A DNA stretch of 64,000 nucleotides, taken from Planktothricoides raciborskii GIHE-MW2. Lineage in GTDB: Bacteria > Cyanobacteriota > Cyanobacteriia > Cyanobacteriales > Laspinemataceae. Below the pieces are notes generated by a model. That model was not told the DNA's origin, did not search any database, and was given only the letters and a program-made list of their open reading frames with translations. Made by a program: the position numbers and the translations under genes. The stretch covers positions 4,451,001 to 4,515,000 of the forward strand of contig NZ_CP159837.1 in NCBI RefSeq assembly GCF_040564635.1, written 5' to 3'. This document shows positions 45,002-53,323 of this stretch, one piece after another. Positions within the stretch are counted from its first letter, which is position 1. Each line of letters starts with the position of its first letter.

Positions 45002-46072
45002 ATGTCCGTACAACTGAGTGAAAAATCTGTGTTAGAAGTCTTGCAACCTGTTCAAGACCCCGAACTGCAAAAAAGTTTGGTGGACTTAAACATGATTCGC
45101 AATGTCAAAATCATCGACGGTCAAGTCAGCTTTACCTTAGTCTTGACCACCCCAGCTTGTCCATTACGCGAATTTATCGTTGAAGACTGCCAAAAAGCGG
45201 TTCGTACCTTACCAGGGGTTAAAGATGTCACCGTAGAAGTCACCGCCGAGACCCCCCAACAGAAATCCTTGCCAGACCGTCAAGGCATTGATGGGGTGAA
45301 AAATATTATCGCCATCTCCAGTGGCAAAGGTGGCGTCGGCAAAAGCACCGTCGCCGTCAACGTCGCCGTATCCCTCGCCGCAGCGGGGGCGAAAGTCGGA
45401 TTACTGGACGCGGATATTTACGGCCCCAACGCCCCGACCATGTTAGGGTTAAGCGAAGCTCAAGTCATGGTACGCCAAGGGACCCAAGGAGAAGTGCTCG
45501 AACCCGCCTTTAATCATGGGGTGAAATTGGTTTCAATGGCCTTTTTGATCGACAAAGATCAGCCCGTGATTTGGCGCGGCCCCATGTTAAATGGGGTAAT
45601 TCGCCAGTTTCTCTATCAAGTGCAGTGGGGCGACCTGGACTATTTAATTGTGGATTTACCCCCAGGAACAGGAGATGCTCAATTAACGATGGTGCAGGCT
45701 GTCCCAATGGCCGGGGCAGTCATTGTCAGTACCCCACAAACCGTGGCCTTGTTAGATGCGCGGAAAGGCTTAAAAATGTTCCAGCAGCTTAATGTACCCG
45801 TGCTGGGCATTGTGGAAAATATGAGTTATTTTATTCCCCCAGATTTACCGGATAAGCAATATGACATTTTTGGGTCTGGCGGTGGCGCAAAAACTTCCCA
45901 GGAATTAGGGGTGTCTTTACTGGGTTGTGTGCCCTTAGAAATCGGCTTACGAGAAGGAGGCGATACCGGATTGCCCATTGTCGTCGGTTCTCCAGAGTCC
46001 GCTTCGGCTAAGGCACTGCGTGAAATTGCCCAAAAAATTGCGGCGAAAGTTTCCGTGGCCGCCCTGACCTAA
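45002..46072 (+). CDS. mrp: Mrp/ApbC-type P-loop ATPase, iron-sulfur cluster carrier family
   Basis: The 356-residue protein starts at ATG 45002 (MSVQLSEKSVLEVLQP) with GGAG upstream. It has an N-terminal MIP18/DUF59 domain (1-90, LVLTTPACPLREFIVEDC) and a deviant Walker A ATPase (ISSGKGGVGKSTVAVNVA). LLDADIYGPNAPTMLG and VDLPPGTGDAQLT follow. The C-terminal CxxC that holds the bridging cluster in other Mrp/ApbC is replaced by MSYFIPPDLPDKQYDIFG, as in other cyanobacterial Mrp to my knowledge. So cluster binding must differ. Confidence 0.88.
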   Translation: MSVQLSEKSVLEVLQPVQDPELQKSLVDLNMIRNVKIIDGQVSFTLVLTTPACPLREFIVEDCQKAVRTLPGVKDVTVEVTAETPQQKSLPDRQGIDGVKNIIAISSGKGGVGKSTVAVNVAVSLAAAGAKVGLLDADIYGPNAPTMLGLSEAQVMVRQGTQGEVLEPAFNHGVKLVSMAFLIDKDQPVIWRGPMLNGVIRQFLYQVQWGDLDYLIVDLPPGTGDAQLTMVQAVPMAGAVIVSTPQTVALLDARKGLKMFQQLNVPVLGIVENMSYFIPPDLPDKQYDIFGSGGGAKTSQELGVSLLGCVPLEIGLREGGDTGLPIVVGSPESASAKALREIAQKIAAKVSVAALT

Positions 46073-46487
46073 GCTGTAATGTAATGACTAAACAGGTAGG
46101 GGCAGGTTTTAAACCTGCCCCTACAGATGTTTTATATCAACCATAAATTCAGATCGCGAAACAGATCGCCTATAGGGGCAATTCATCAATTGCCCCAACT
46201 CCCCTGGTTTAAAAATATGGCTTAAAAATAGGGGGTTGGGCGCTGTGTTGCAGAAATGGCCATTTATTTATCGCAATTTCTGGCCAGAAATTGCCAGAAA
46301 TTGATATCACTTCTGGTTTTTTTATGATTATTGCGTAAGCATTTAAGCACAAATCCGATTGGGTGAACAAAACATAATCTGGATTGCCTTGTTGAAATTA
46401 TTAACTAAAATCTAACTAAAATCTTAAGTGATATATTTTAGGTTTAAGTTCTTTGGGTAGGGATTCTTTTTCCCCTAGGGCGAAAAT
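46073..46487. other. Gap between mrp and rodA with two hairpins
   Basis: A 29-base palindrome (GTAGGGGCAGGTTT and its reverse complement around one T, 46096-46124) lies 24 bases after the mrp stop. A second hairpin with 9-base stem GGGGCAATT / AATTGCCCC is at 46175-46196. The first may help stop mrp transcription. No gene is seen. GGGTAGGGATTCTTT occurs at 46456. Confidence 0.6.
46096..46124. repeat. GTAGGGGC-type palindrome
   Basis: Perfect 14-base arms around a single T. Same family as the palindromes at 18717 and 48755 (GTAGGGGC...GCCCCTAC). Confidence 0.85.
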
Positions 46488-47774
46488 ATGTTGCACAATT
46501 CTCTTGGAAAAAGTTGGCTCGGCAAGCCAAAGCGTCGGCTTAACTTCAGATTTCTCAAATCCTTACAAGATATAGACTGGTTTTTGATGATTCTGTCAAT
46601 TGTACTGACTCTGGTTGGTACAGTGGCCATCCACAGTACGGAACTGGATACGCCAGATTATCAAACCTCGTTTCAGCACACTTTAGTTGGTGCCATTGGT
46701 CTAGGTTTGGCGTTGATGATTGCCCGATCAAATTACCAGAATCTCCTGAATTGGAAGTGGGTGATCTATGGCATCACGAATATTTCTTTGCTGCTGGTGA
46801 TGTTTATCGGCACTACGGCATTGGGGGCGCAACGCTGGATTACCATTGGCGGATTTAATATTCAGCCCTCGGAATTTGCTAAGTTAGGGATGATTATTAC
46901 CCTAGCGGCTCTCCTGGAACAAAAGACGGCTGAAAATATCCCAGCAATTGTCAAAAGTCTTTCGATTACCGCCTTTCCTTGGTTGTTGGTATTTATCCAG
47001 CCGGATTTGGGAACTTCCTTGGTTTTTGGTGCGATTATCTTGGCCATGCTCTATTGGGGAAACGCTAAACTCGGTTGGGTGGTGCTGATGGTTTCGCCTT
47101 TGGTGTCGGCTATTTTGTTTGGGGTCTATTTTCCCGGATGGTTGGTTTGGGTGAACCTGATGGGGGTTGTGGCTTGGTTTACTTTGCCTTGGCGTTGGAT
47201 TAGCAGTTTGCTGGCTACGGCGATCAATGTGATTTGCAGTGAACTGGGAGTAATATTGTGGGGTTTGCTGAAGGACTATCAGCGCGATCGCTTGATTTTA
47301 TTTTTGGCTCCAGAAAAAGATCCCCTCGGCGGTGGCTATCACTTGATTCAATCTCGGATTGCCATTGGTTCGGGACAACTCTGGGGCCGCGGATTGTATC
47401 AGGGGACTCAAACCCAAGGGTCTTTTATTCCCGAACAACATACGGATTTTATCTTTTCGGCGATCGGCGAAGAGTTTGGTTTTGTGGGCGCGGTCTGTTT
47501 GATTGTTCTGTTTTGGCTGTTTTGCCTGCGTTTGGTGATCGTAGCCAGTACAGCCCCAGATAATTTTGGATCTTTGATCTGTATTGGCACTCTGGCCATG
47601 ATTGTGTTCCAATTGGTGGTGAACTTGGGCATGACCATTGGTTTGGCCCCGGTGACTGGGATTCCTTTGCCTTGGATCAGTTATGGGCGTTCGGCTTTGT
47701 TGACTAATTTTATGGCGATCGGGATTGTGCAGTCAGTGGCGCGGCAACGTCCCAAGAAGCGATCGCGATATTAG
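46488..47774 (+). CDS. rodA: Peptidoglycan glycosyltransferase RodA
   Basis: This SEDS-family polytopic membrane protein (428 residues) polymerises lipid II during side-wall growth with a class B PBP. About ten membrane segments are evident, for example WFLMILSIVLTLVGTVAI. SEDS signatures are GAQRWITIGGFNIQPSEFAKL, a loop with GRGLYQGTQTQGSFIPEQHTDFIFSAIGEEFGF, and TGIPLPWISYGRSALLTNF. RodA is preferred over FtsW because of the HTDFIFSAIGEEFG/TGIPLPWISYG version and the lack of a long C-terminal tail. A 129-base spacer separates it from ndhS. Confidence 0.92.
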   Translation: MLHNSLGKSWLGKPKRRLNFRFLKSLQDIDWFLMILSIVLTLVGTVAIHSTELDTPDYQTSFQHTLVGAIGLGLALMIARSNYQNLLNWKWVIYGITNISLLLVMFIGTTALGAQRWITIGGFNIQPSEFAKLGMIITLAALLEQKTAENIPAIVKSLSITAFPWLLVFIQPDLGTSLVFGAIILAMLYWGNAKLGWVVLMVSPLVSAILFGVYFPGWLVWVNLMGVVAWFTLPWRWISSLLATAINVICSELGVILWGLLKDYQRDRLILFLAPEKDPLGGGYHLIQSRIAIGSGQLWGRGLYQGTQTQGSFIPEQHTDFIFSAIGEEFGFVGAVCLIVLFWLFCLRLVIVASTAPDNFGSLICIGTLAMIVFQLVVNLGMTIGLAPVTGIPLPWISYGRSALLTNFMAIGIVQSVARQRPKKRSRY

Positions 47775-47903
47775 AGTCGTAACACTTGATATTAGAAATC
47801 CGGTTGCTGGGTCTGTCCCTGTTAATATCCAACAATTTTTCAGGGCAGGGCTTTCGCCCTAGCTGTAAACTAGGTAAATGTCCATCATTCCTTTGAAGAA
47901 ATT

Positions 47904-48098
47904 ATGATTCTGCCCGGATCTGCGGTTCGTATTAAAAATATCAATGACACTTACTATGGTTTTCAAGGACAAGTTCAACGAATTACCGATGGTAAGGTGG
48001 CAGTGCTGTTTGAAGGTGGCAACTGGGATAAGTTAGTCACTTTTCGCTTGTCTGAGTTGGAACTGGTAGACGCAACTACCACGAGTAAAGGAAAGTAA
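47904..48098 (+). CDS. ndhS: NDH-1 subunit S (ferredoxin-docking subunit)
   Basis: This 64-residue SH3-like protein is of the NdhS family (Ssl0352-like), which contributes to the ferredoxin-binding site of thylakoid NDH-1. Its sequence [20 protein letters not shown], then [20 protein letters not shown], is the family core almost complete; no membrane segment. The Shine-Dalgarno is weak (GAAGAAATT before ATG). Long heptamer arrays follow the stop. Confidence 0.88.
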   Translation: MILPGSAVRIKNINDTYYGFQGQVQRITDGKVAVLFEGGNWDKLVTFRLSELELVDATTTSKGK

Positions 48099-48918
48099 AT
48101 TAATTGTTGACTGTTGATTGTTGATTGTTATTTGTTATTTGTTATTTGATTAACAACCAACAAACAACAATCAACAACCAACAAATAGGGAACAGGGAAC
48201 AGGGAACAGGCAACAGTGGTGAATAGTGAATAGGGAATAGGCAACAGTGGTGAATAGGGAATAGGGAACAGGGAACAGGGAACAGGGAACAGGGAACAGG
48301 GAACAGGGAACAGGCAACAGGGAACAGGGAACAGGCAACAGGGAACAGGGAACAGGCAACAGGGAACAGGGAACAGGGAACAGGGAACAGGCAACAGGGA
48401 ACAGGGAACAGGGAACAGGCAACAGGGAACAGGGAACAGGGAACAGGGAATAGGGAATAGGGAATAAAAAATAGTAAATAATGAATAGTGAATAGTGAAT
48501 AATGAATAGTAAATAATAAATAGTAAATAATGAATAGTAAATAATGAATAGTAAATAATGAATAGTAAATAATGAATAGTAAATAATGAATAGTAAATAA
48601 TGAATAGTAAATAATGAATAGTAAATAATGAATAGTAAATAATGAATAGTAAATAATGAACAGGGAATAGGGAACAGGCAACAGTGGTGAATAGTGAATA
48701 GTGAATAGTGAATAGTGATACTTCTTTTAACTTTTCACTTTTAACTTTTCACTTGTAGGGGCGAATGGCCATTCGCCCCTACGACTTTTCACTTTTAACT
48801 TTTCACTTGTACGGGCGAATGCGCTCGTCGCCCCTACGACTTTCCCCGTTCCCTGATAACTGTTCCCCGTTCCCCAACCAACAACCAAAGAATCCCTACC
48901 CAACAACCAACAAATAAT
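48099..48918. repeat. Large heptamer tandem array region (~800 bases)
   Basis: 48104-48187 holds opposed TTGATTG and AACAACC arms. 48188-48465 holds about forty AACAGGG/AACAGGC/AATAGGG/AACAGTG heptamers. 48466-48665 holds alternating AATAATG-AATAGTA heptamers (14-base period). At 48725-48845 come TTTTCACTTTTAAC repeats with a perfect 28-base palindrome (48755-48782) and a degraded second copy (near 48811). Then follow AACAACC heptamers and GAATCCCTACCC. Open frames on the minus strand (SLFPVPC-type) are repeat translation. Confidence 0.9.
48755..48782. repeat. Perfect 28-base palindrome GTAGGGGCGAATGG/CCATTCGCCCCTAC
   Basis: Two exact 14-base arms with no loop, flanked by TTTTCACTT on the left and GACTTTTCACTT on the right. 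A half copy is at about 20710 and related hairpins are at 18717 and 48811. Confidence 0.9.
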
Positions 48919-49614
48919 ATGCGCCTCCCTCTGCCTCAATTCGCCACGGAAGATCGCCACCCAAATCATATTGCGGAAGTAATTGAAACTTCCACGACAG
49001 AATTTTTGGCTCAATGTTTGGAACCGGATGATTTAAATTTTCCGGCGATGCCCCCGTTTGGCAGTTGGGTGAGGGCCGTTGATGAGGAGTCCGGCAATCA
49101 AGTTTATGCGGTGGTTTATTATGCCACCACGAGTCCGATCGATTCAATTCATCGGGCTCGGGCTTTGGGGTTGTCTTTGCAAGGGTTACGGGAGCAACAA
49201 CCCCAGATTTTTGCTATGCTGAAAACGGAGTTTCGCGCCGTGATTGTGGGGTTTGCATCCCCAGGGGCAAGCGGGAATGGGTCTAAACCAGCAGGCGATT
49301 CCGCAGAGCGGATCGCGAATGCGAATCGCATCTATCAGTATATTCCTCCCCGTCCGCCACAAATCCATCAAGCAGTTTACCAATGCGAACCCCAGGAAGT
49401 GATTCACTTTACGGAAGAGTTGGACTTTTTGCGGATTTTGCTTCAGTTAATGGGAGTTCCCGTGGATGCCCTGGTTGCCGCTGTGATTCGGGAAGTTTAC
49501 CAGCTACGACAGCGCGATCGCCAGTGGTTAGTTAAAGCCGGTCGTAATCTAAGTATGCTGCTTAAAGATGATTACGATCGGCTTCGATTGATTTTACGTC
49601 AGCTTCAGCCTTAA
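48919..49614 (+). CDS. HAS-barrel domain protein
   Basis: The 231-residue, soluble protein begins MRLPLPQFATEDRHPNHIAEVIETSTTEFLAQCLEPDDLNFPAMPPFGSWVRA in its first 53 residues, which reads like the HAS barrel found at the N-terminus of HerA-type ATPases; VYAVVYYATTSPIDSIHR follows. A glycine/serine-rich insert (GASGNGSKPAGDSAERIANANR, about 117-138) derives from repeat-like HIP1-rich DNA. The C-terminal half is helical (FLRILLQLMGVPVDALVAAVIREVYQLRQRDRQWL). No ATPase domain is attached. It is conserved in cyanobacteria as far as I recall; function unknown. Confidence 0.6.
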   Translation: MRLPLPQFATEDRHPNHIAEVIETSTTEFLAQCLEPDDLNFPAMPPFGSWVRAVDEESGNQVYAVVYYATTSPIDSIHRARALGLSLQGLREQQPQIFAMLKTEFRAVIVGFASPGASGNGSKPAGDSAERIANANRIYQYIPPRPPQIHQAVYQCEPQEVIHFTEELDFLRILLQLMGVPVDALVAAVIREVYQLRQRDRQWLVKAGRNLSMLLKDDYDRLRLILRQLQP

Positions 49615-49618
49615 TCAT

Positions 49619-50062
49619 TTACTGAATTCGATCTAGTGCGCGTTCACCGCCCCACTTTTGCACAATAATATCATCGTAGTCATCAGCGACTTGGAGCACG
49701 GCATTGACGGAAGATTCTAGTTCTTTTTGATCGCAGGTAGAACCCACAATACTATGTTCAAAGAGAATATCTCCGTGTTCGTCTACCCCAAACGCCCCAA
49801 ACAGCATTTGGCTATTTTCTTTGAGCAAAAAAAGCATCAGATCGGGGGTGAGTTCTGCCCCGGTTACGACATAAGAACGGGTATTAATAATGGCATCATC
49901 CTCTCCCCAGGGAAACACCAGCACTTCCACTAAGGCTGACCCCATAAATAGTCCTAATCCCGGAACATCTGGACGAGCACAGGGAAACTTGCCGAATAAT
50001 TCCCGCATCCATACAGCGACTTTGTTATAACAAGATTCTTGCATTGAGTTTTGAAATTCCAT
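49619..50062 (-). CDS. YbjN / type III secretion chaperone-like protein
   Basis: The 147-residue, acidic, soluble protein starts at ATG 50062 (MEFQNSMQESCYNKVAVWMREL) with a clear AAGGAG nine bases upstream; 29 more codons upstream in frame have no such signal. The order of helix, strands (LGLFMGSALVEVLVFPWG, AIINTRSYVVTG), LTPDLMLFLLKENSQMLFGAFGVDEHGDILFEHSIVG and a final helix matches the YbjN/CesT-like fold. Its role in cyanobacteria is unknown; peptide-binding chaperone activity is a guess from fold. It is convergent with the HAS-barrel gene four bases away. Confidence 0.65.
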   Translation of the reverse strand: MEFQNSMQESCYNKVAVWMRELFGKFPCARPDVPGLGLFMGSALVEVLVFPWGEDDAIINTRSYVVTGAELTPDLMLFLLKENSQMLFGAFGVDEHGDILFEHSIVGSTCDQKELESSVNAVLQVADDYDDIIVQKWGGERALDRIQ

Positions 50063-50402
50063 ATAAATTCTCCTTGCGGTGGGATTGACTTGATAGATGC
50101 TTTTTATCATTATCGGGGGATAGGGGCTATTGAAAGGATTTTGTAGCATTTCTCAATAAATCAAGTAAATATGTTGTTATATGGCATCTGTTATTTAGTA
50201 TTATTTATTTTTAAATTAAGCGTGTATTCTTGAATATTTGATTAACGCAGTTTTATCCCATTTATCTCATTAGACAATTCTTGCTTTCATACTGGATCTA
50301 CCCCTAACCCCCCTTTCCAAGGGAGGATTTTTATAATTTTGCCAGAATTTTCTATTGATTCCGATTAATATAGATTGATTCACCCATTCAGTCAATAAAT
50401 CT
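50063..50402. other. Divergent intergenic region
   Basis: AT-rich DNA between two divergent genes, with one copy of the CCCCTAACCCCCCTTTCCAAGGG dispersed element at about 50300-50324. Promoters of both genes should lie here; none is clear. Confidence 0.5.
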
Positions 50403-51143
50403 ATGACACAATCAAACCAACCAAAGCCAACTGCAACGGCTAACCGTTCTCTTGCAATCGCACTCTGGATCTTTTCTGCCATCTATATTTATCTTTTATT
50501 GTTGTCTCCCAGTCAACAATTATTGCCCGGTGAACCGATTTGGGACATTCAGCCAGAAACCTTCACAGAAATTGTCAATGAATCCATTAACTTTTTCTTT
50601 ATTCTGCCTTTTTTAAATGCCTTGGGGATTCATTATATGGAAGCCCCAGTGGTGCATCCGTCTTTGGAAGCCTTATTTAATTTTGCGGAAGCTTGGATAT
50701 TTATGTTTTTGCCGCTTTTGCTGGCAGATCCTCGCGGTCAAGTCATGCCAAAAATTATTATTTGGAGTCTGGCTATGTTTCTAACTAATACTTTTTTAGC
50801 CCCGTATATGGCAGCATTGACCATGAGTAAACCCACCCCAGAAACCCCGATGAAAAAAGGGTTATTAGCGCGAATATTTGGCTGGACGGGTCTAATAATT
50901 GGGATGATTTCTCTGATTTGGACTGGTTTCGGTCGGCCAGAGTTTGGCGATTTGACGGCACGCTGCCAATTTTTTATTCACTCTTTAATGATCGATCGCC
51001 TCACCATTGCCTTTTGTATAGATATAATTCTTTTTGGCATATTTCAAGCCATGCTTATTGGCAATATTGAACCTCCTGGGAGTGGGAAACGTTGGCTCAG
51101 ATTTTTGCCATTTTGGGGATTAGCGATTTGGCTGATTATTTAA
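50403..51143 (+). CDS. Conserved integral membrane protein
   Basis: The 246-residue protein has about six to seven hydrophobic segments: LAIALWIFSAIYIYLLLL, FFFILPFLNALGIHYM, AWIFMFLPLLLAD, IIIWSLAMFLTNTFLA, IFGWTGLIIGMISLIW, IAFCIDIILFGIFQAML, and the C-terminal FWGLAIWLII. No catalytic motif was recognised. It is followed after 10 bases by an aldo/keto reductase on the same strand, so they are likely cotranscribed. Function unknown. Confidence 0.7.
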   Translation: MTQSNQPKPTATANRSLAIALWIFSAIYIYLLLLSPSQQLLPGEPIWDIQPETFTEIVNESINFFFILPFLNALGIHYMEAPVVHPSLEALFNFAEAWIFMFLPLLLADPRGQVMPKIIIWSLAMFLTNTFLAPYMAALTMSKPTPETPMKKGLLARIFGWTGLIIGMISLIWTGFGRPEFGDLTARCQFFIHSLMIDRLTIAFCIDIILFGIFQAMLIGNIEPPGSGKRWLRFLPFWGLAIWLII

Positions 51144-51171
51144 ACAAATAACCGTGGAAACATCTATAAAA

Positions 51172-52155
51172 ATGACATCAACTAACCAAAAAATATCGTT
51201 ACCCAAAATGGGTTGTGGAACTTGGGCATGGGGCAATCGCCTGCTCTGGAATTATGAGCCAAGTATGGATGGAGAATTGCAGGAAGTTTTTAACTTTTGT
51301 GTTAAAAACGGCGTCACTTTATTTGATACGGGAGATTCTTATGGCACTGGAAAATTAAAAGGCCAAAGTGAGAAACTCTTGGGAAAATTTGCTCAGGAAT
51401 ATGCCGGTGATAATCAGGATAATATTTGTTTGGCCACCAAATTAGCCCCGTATCCTTGGCGATTAACCCGAAAATCAATGGTTGCGGCGGGTAATGCTTC
51501 GGCAAATCGCTTGGGGACTGGGGTTGATTTAGTGCAGATGCACTGGTCTACGGCCAACTATTTACCCTGGCAAGAATGGCCTTTGTTAGATGGATTGATG
51601 GATTTATATGAACAGGGGAAAGTCAAAGGTGTGGGACTCTCTAATTATGGCCCAAAACGCTTGAAACAGGTTTATCAAAAATTTCGCGATCGCGGCATTG
51701 CCATTACCAGTTTACAAGTGCAATATTCCCTGTTATCGACTTATCCCGTCACCGAGTTAGGACTGAAAGAAGTTTGCGACGAGTTGGGCATTCAATTGAT
51801 TGCTTATAGTCCTTTAGCTTTGGGTTTGTTAACGGGCAAATTTTCGGAAACTGGCCTATTTCCCAAAGGTCTACGGGGTTTAGTCTGTAAGCAGTTATTG
51901 CCGGGAATGCGTCCGTTGTTAAGTTGCTTAGAGGCGATCGCTAAATCCCGATATAAAACCATGTCCCAAGTTGCTTTAAATTGGTGCATTTGTAAAGGGA
52001 CTATCCCCATTCCAGGGGCAAAAAACCTCAGACAAGCCCAAGAAAATATTGGGGCATTAGGGTGGCAATTAGACTATGGAGAAATAGCCGAATTAGATAA
52101 AGCTGCTGCCCAGGTAGAGAAACCAATGGTACAGAATATCTTTCAAAGTAAGTAA
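51172..52155 (+). CDS. Aldo/keto reductase
   Basis: This NADPH-dependent oxidoreductase has a TIM barrel. The catalytic tetrad is visible: D and Y in TLFDTGDSYGTG, K in LATKLAP, H in LVQMHWS. GVGLSNYGPKRLKQV and the NADPH-binding IPIPGAKNLRQAQENIGAL complete it. The start is put at ATG 51172 (MTSTNQKISLPKMGCG); a GTG at 51154 (six codons earlier) is possible. Substrate unknown. Plant and cyanobacterial homologues are annotated as chloroplast-type reductases. It is followed by a heptamer hairpin. Confidence 0.88.
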   Translation: MTSTNQKISLPKMGCGTWAWGNRLLWNYEPSMDGELQEVFNFCVKNGVTLFDTGDSYGTGKLKGQSEKLLGKFAQEYAGDNQDNICLATKLAPYPWRLTRKSMVAAGNASANRLGTGVDLVQMHWSTANYLPWQEWPLLDGLMDLYEQGKVKGVGLSNYGPKRLKQVYQKFRDRGIAITSLQVQYSLLSTYPVTELGLKEVCDELGIQLIAYSPLALGLLTGKFSETGLFPKGLRGLVCKQLLPGMRPLLSCLEAIAKSRYKTMSQVALNWCICKGTIPIPGAKNLRQAQENIGALGWQLDYGEIAELDKAAAQVEKPMVQNIFQSK

Positions 52156-52156
52156 T

Positions 52157-52262
52157 TGATTGGTGATTGGTGATTATTTATTGGTTGGTGGTTGTTGGTG
52201 CGTGGGATTTTCATAGCAACGAATAACTAATAACCAATCACCAATAAATAATCACCAATCAA
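52157..52262. repeat. Heptamer hairpin between convergent genes
   Basis: The left arm TTGATTGGTGATTGGTGATT and the right arm AATAACCAATCACCAATAAAT are inverted copies around a ~35-base spacer. It may act as a bidirectional terminator for the aldo/keto reductase and Rpn genes. Confidence 0.75.
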
Positions 52263-52263
52263 T

Positions 52264-53178
52264 TTACTGCTGAAGAAGTTGTTGTAACTGTTGTACTTTC
52301 TCCACGGATAAGCCGGTATATCCCACTACTTGTTCCACGGTCATGCCACTGGTTAACAAGTTACGGGCGACTTGTTCGAGTCCTTGTTCGAGTCCTTGTT
52401 CGAGTCCTTGTTCGAGTCCTTGTTCGAGTCCTTGTTCGAGTCCTTGTTCGAGTCCTTGTTCGAGTCCTCGTTCCAGTCCTCGTTTAAGTCCTTGTTCAAG
52501 TCCTTGCTTTATGCCTTCTTTGAGTCCTTCTACTAAGCCTTCTTGTTTACCTTCGAGTTTAATTTCTTGATAAATGACTGATTCGCGCATAATTTCTTGC
52601 CTCAAGACTCGTTGAATCAAATCTTTCTCTAATACTAGACCAGCCAGAATCGAACTGGCCGCAGCTATATTTGACTGTTGTCGCCCCTCGCCGATCGCCT
52701 CGATTTTGGCGCTGACTTCTCGCAACACATCCGCTTTATTTTCCCCAGCGGTTAACACCGCAAAAGGCAATAATCCCGGAGACTGTAAAAATAACTCCGT
52801 GGGTTGTTCCCACAGACGAATCACCTCAAATTGGTGCTGAGTTTTTTCCAAGGTAAAACTATTTTGATAAACCAATGGGGAAGCGCTTTCCCGCAGATAA
52901 ATCACCACTTGTTGCATGGTTTTCCCTGGATAGCGGCGATATACCCGCAAGCGATAGTCGGCCATGCGAAAAGGAATATCTGATTCCGGTTTCGTTTGAA
53001 ATTCCGCATGGAGCACTAAGGAGGTAGACTGCCGCAAGATTAAGGAATCAGTCCGAATCGGTTCGAGAGAAAGTTCTTTCGGACTGAGTTCTGCCAGGGG
53101 AACTGGTTCGCCAAGCAACCAAGTGGCGATTTCGGTGGGAAACTCTTCCGCCAGAAATTTGCAAACGTTGTCGTACAT
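52264..53178 (-). CDS. Rpn-family PD-(D/E)XK nuclease-like protein with GLEQ repeat tail
   Basis: Rpn/transposase_31-type proteins are DNA nucleases that promote recombination. The start is ATG 53178 (MYDNVCKFLAEEFPTEIATWLLG); 34 codons upstream are not supported. The nuclease core has TDSLILR and LHAEFQTKPESDIPFRMADYR (D and E-x-Q), giving the PD-(D/E)XK set. The C-terminal half is helical and ends with about nine GLEQ tetrapeptides from 12-base repeats, then SGMTVEQVVGYTGLSVEKVQQL, a small helix-turn-helix-like tail. These genes are abundant and mobile-like in filamentous cyanobacteria. Length of the repeat probably varies between strains. Confidence 0.8.
   Translation of the reverse strand: MYDNVCKFLAEEFPTEIATWLLGEPVPLAELSPKELSLEPIRTDSLILRQSTSLVLHAEFQTKPESDIPFRMADYRLRVYRRYPGKTMQQVVIYLRESASPLVYQNSFTLEKTQHQFEVIRLWEQPTELFLQSPGLLPFAVLTAGENKADVLREVSAKIEAIGEGRQQSNIAAASSILAGLVLEKDLIQRVLRQEIMRESVIYQEIKLEGKQEGLVEGLKEGIKQGLEQGLKRGLERGLEQGLEQGLEQGLEQGLEQGLEQGLEQGLEQVARNLLTSGMTVEQVVGYTGLSVEKVQQLQQLLQQ
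52376..52483. repeat. 12-base coding tandem repeat (GLEQ)
   Basis: About nine units of TCCTTGTTCGAG code for GLEQ on the minus strand, an extended amphipathic helix. Each contains GTTCGAGTCC, which imitates a tRNA T-loop but has no tRNA around it. Confidence 0.9.
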
Positions 53179-53236
53179 TAGATAGGTTGCTCCTTGATTA
53201 CTTCTTATTTTATCATTACTTCTTTGATGTACATCT

Positions 53237-53288
53237 AAAAAAATATGGAATGAGGTGATTATTAGATAATTAACAATCAACTCATTCC
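53237..53288 (-). terminator. Intrinsic terminator of argH
   Basis: Read on the minus strand, GGAATGAG-x-TGATT pairs with AATCA-x-CTCATTCC and is followed by ATATTTTTTT. It lies 36 bases after the argH stop and before the Rpn gene, so the two genes are separate units. Confidence 0.85.
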
Positions 53289-53323
53289 AGAGATTTTAAT
53301 TCCAATTCAAGAGAAAATTATCC

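Noticed and set aside
48128-48681. Minus-strand frames of 83-179 codons with SLFPVPC and LFIIYYS repeats
   Set aside because: They are heptamer arrays; seven bases give a seven-residue period and no stop codon.
52376-52483. Repeated GTTCGAGTCC resembling tRNA T-loops
   Set aside because: It is part of the GLEQ-coding repeat; no acceptor or anticodon stem surrounds it.
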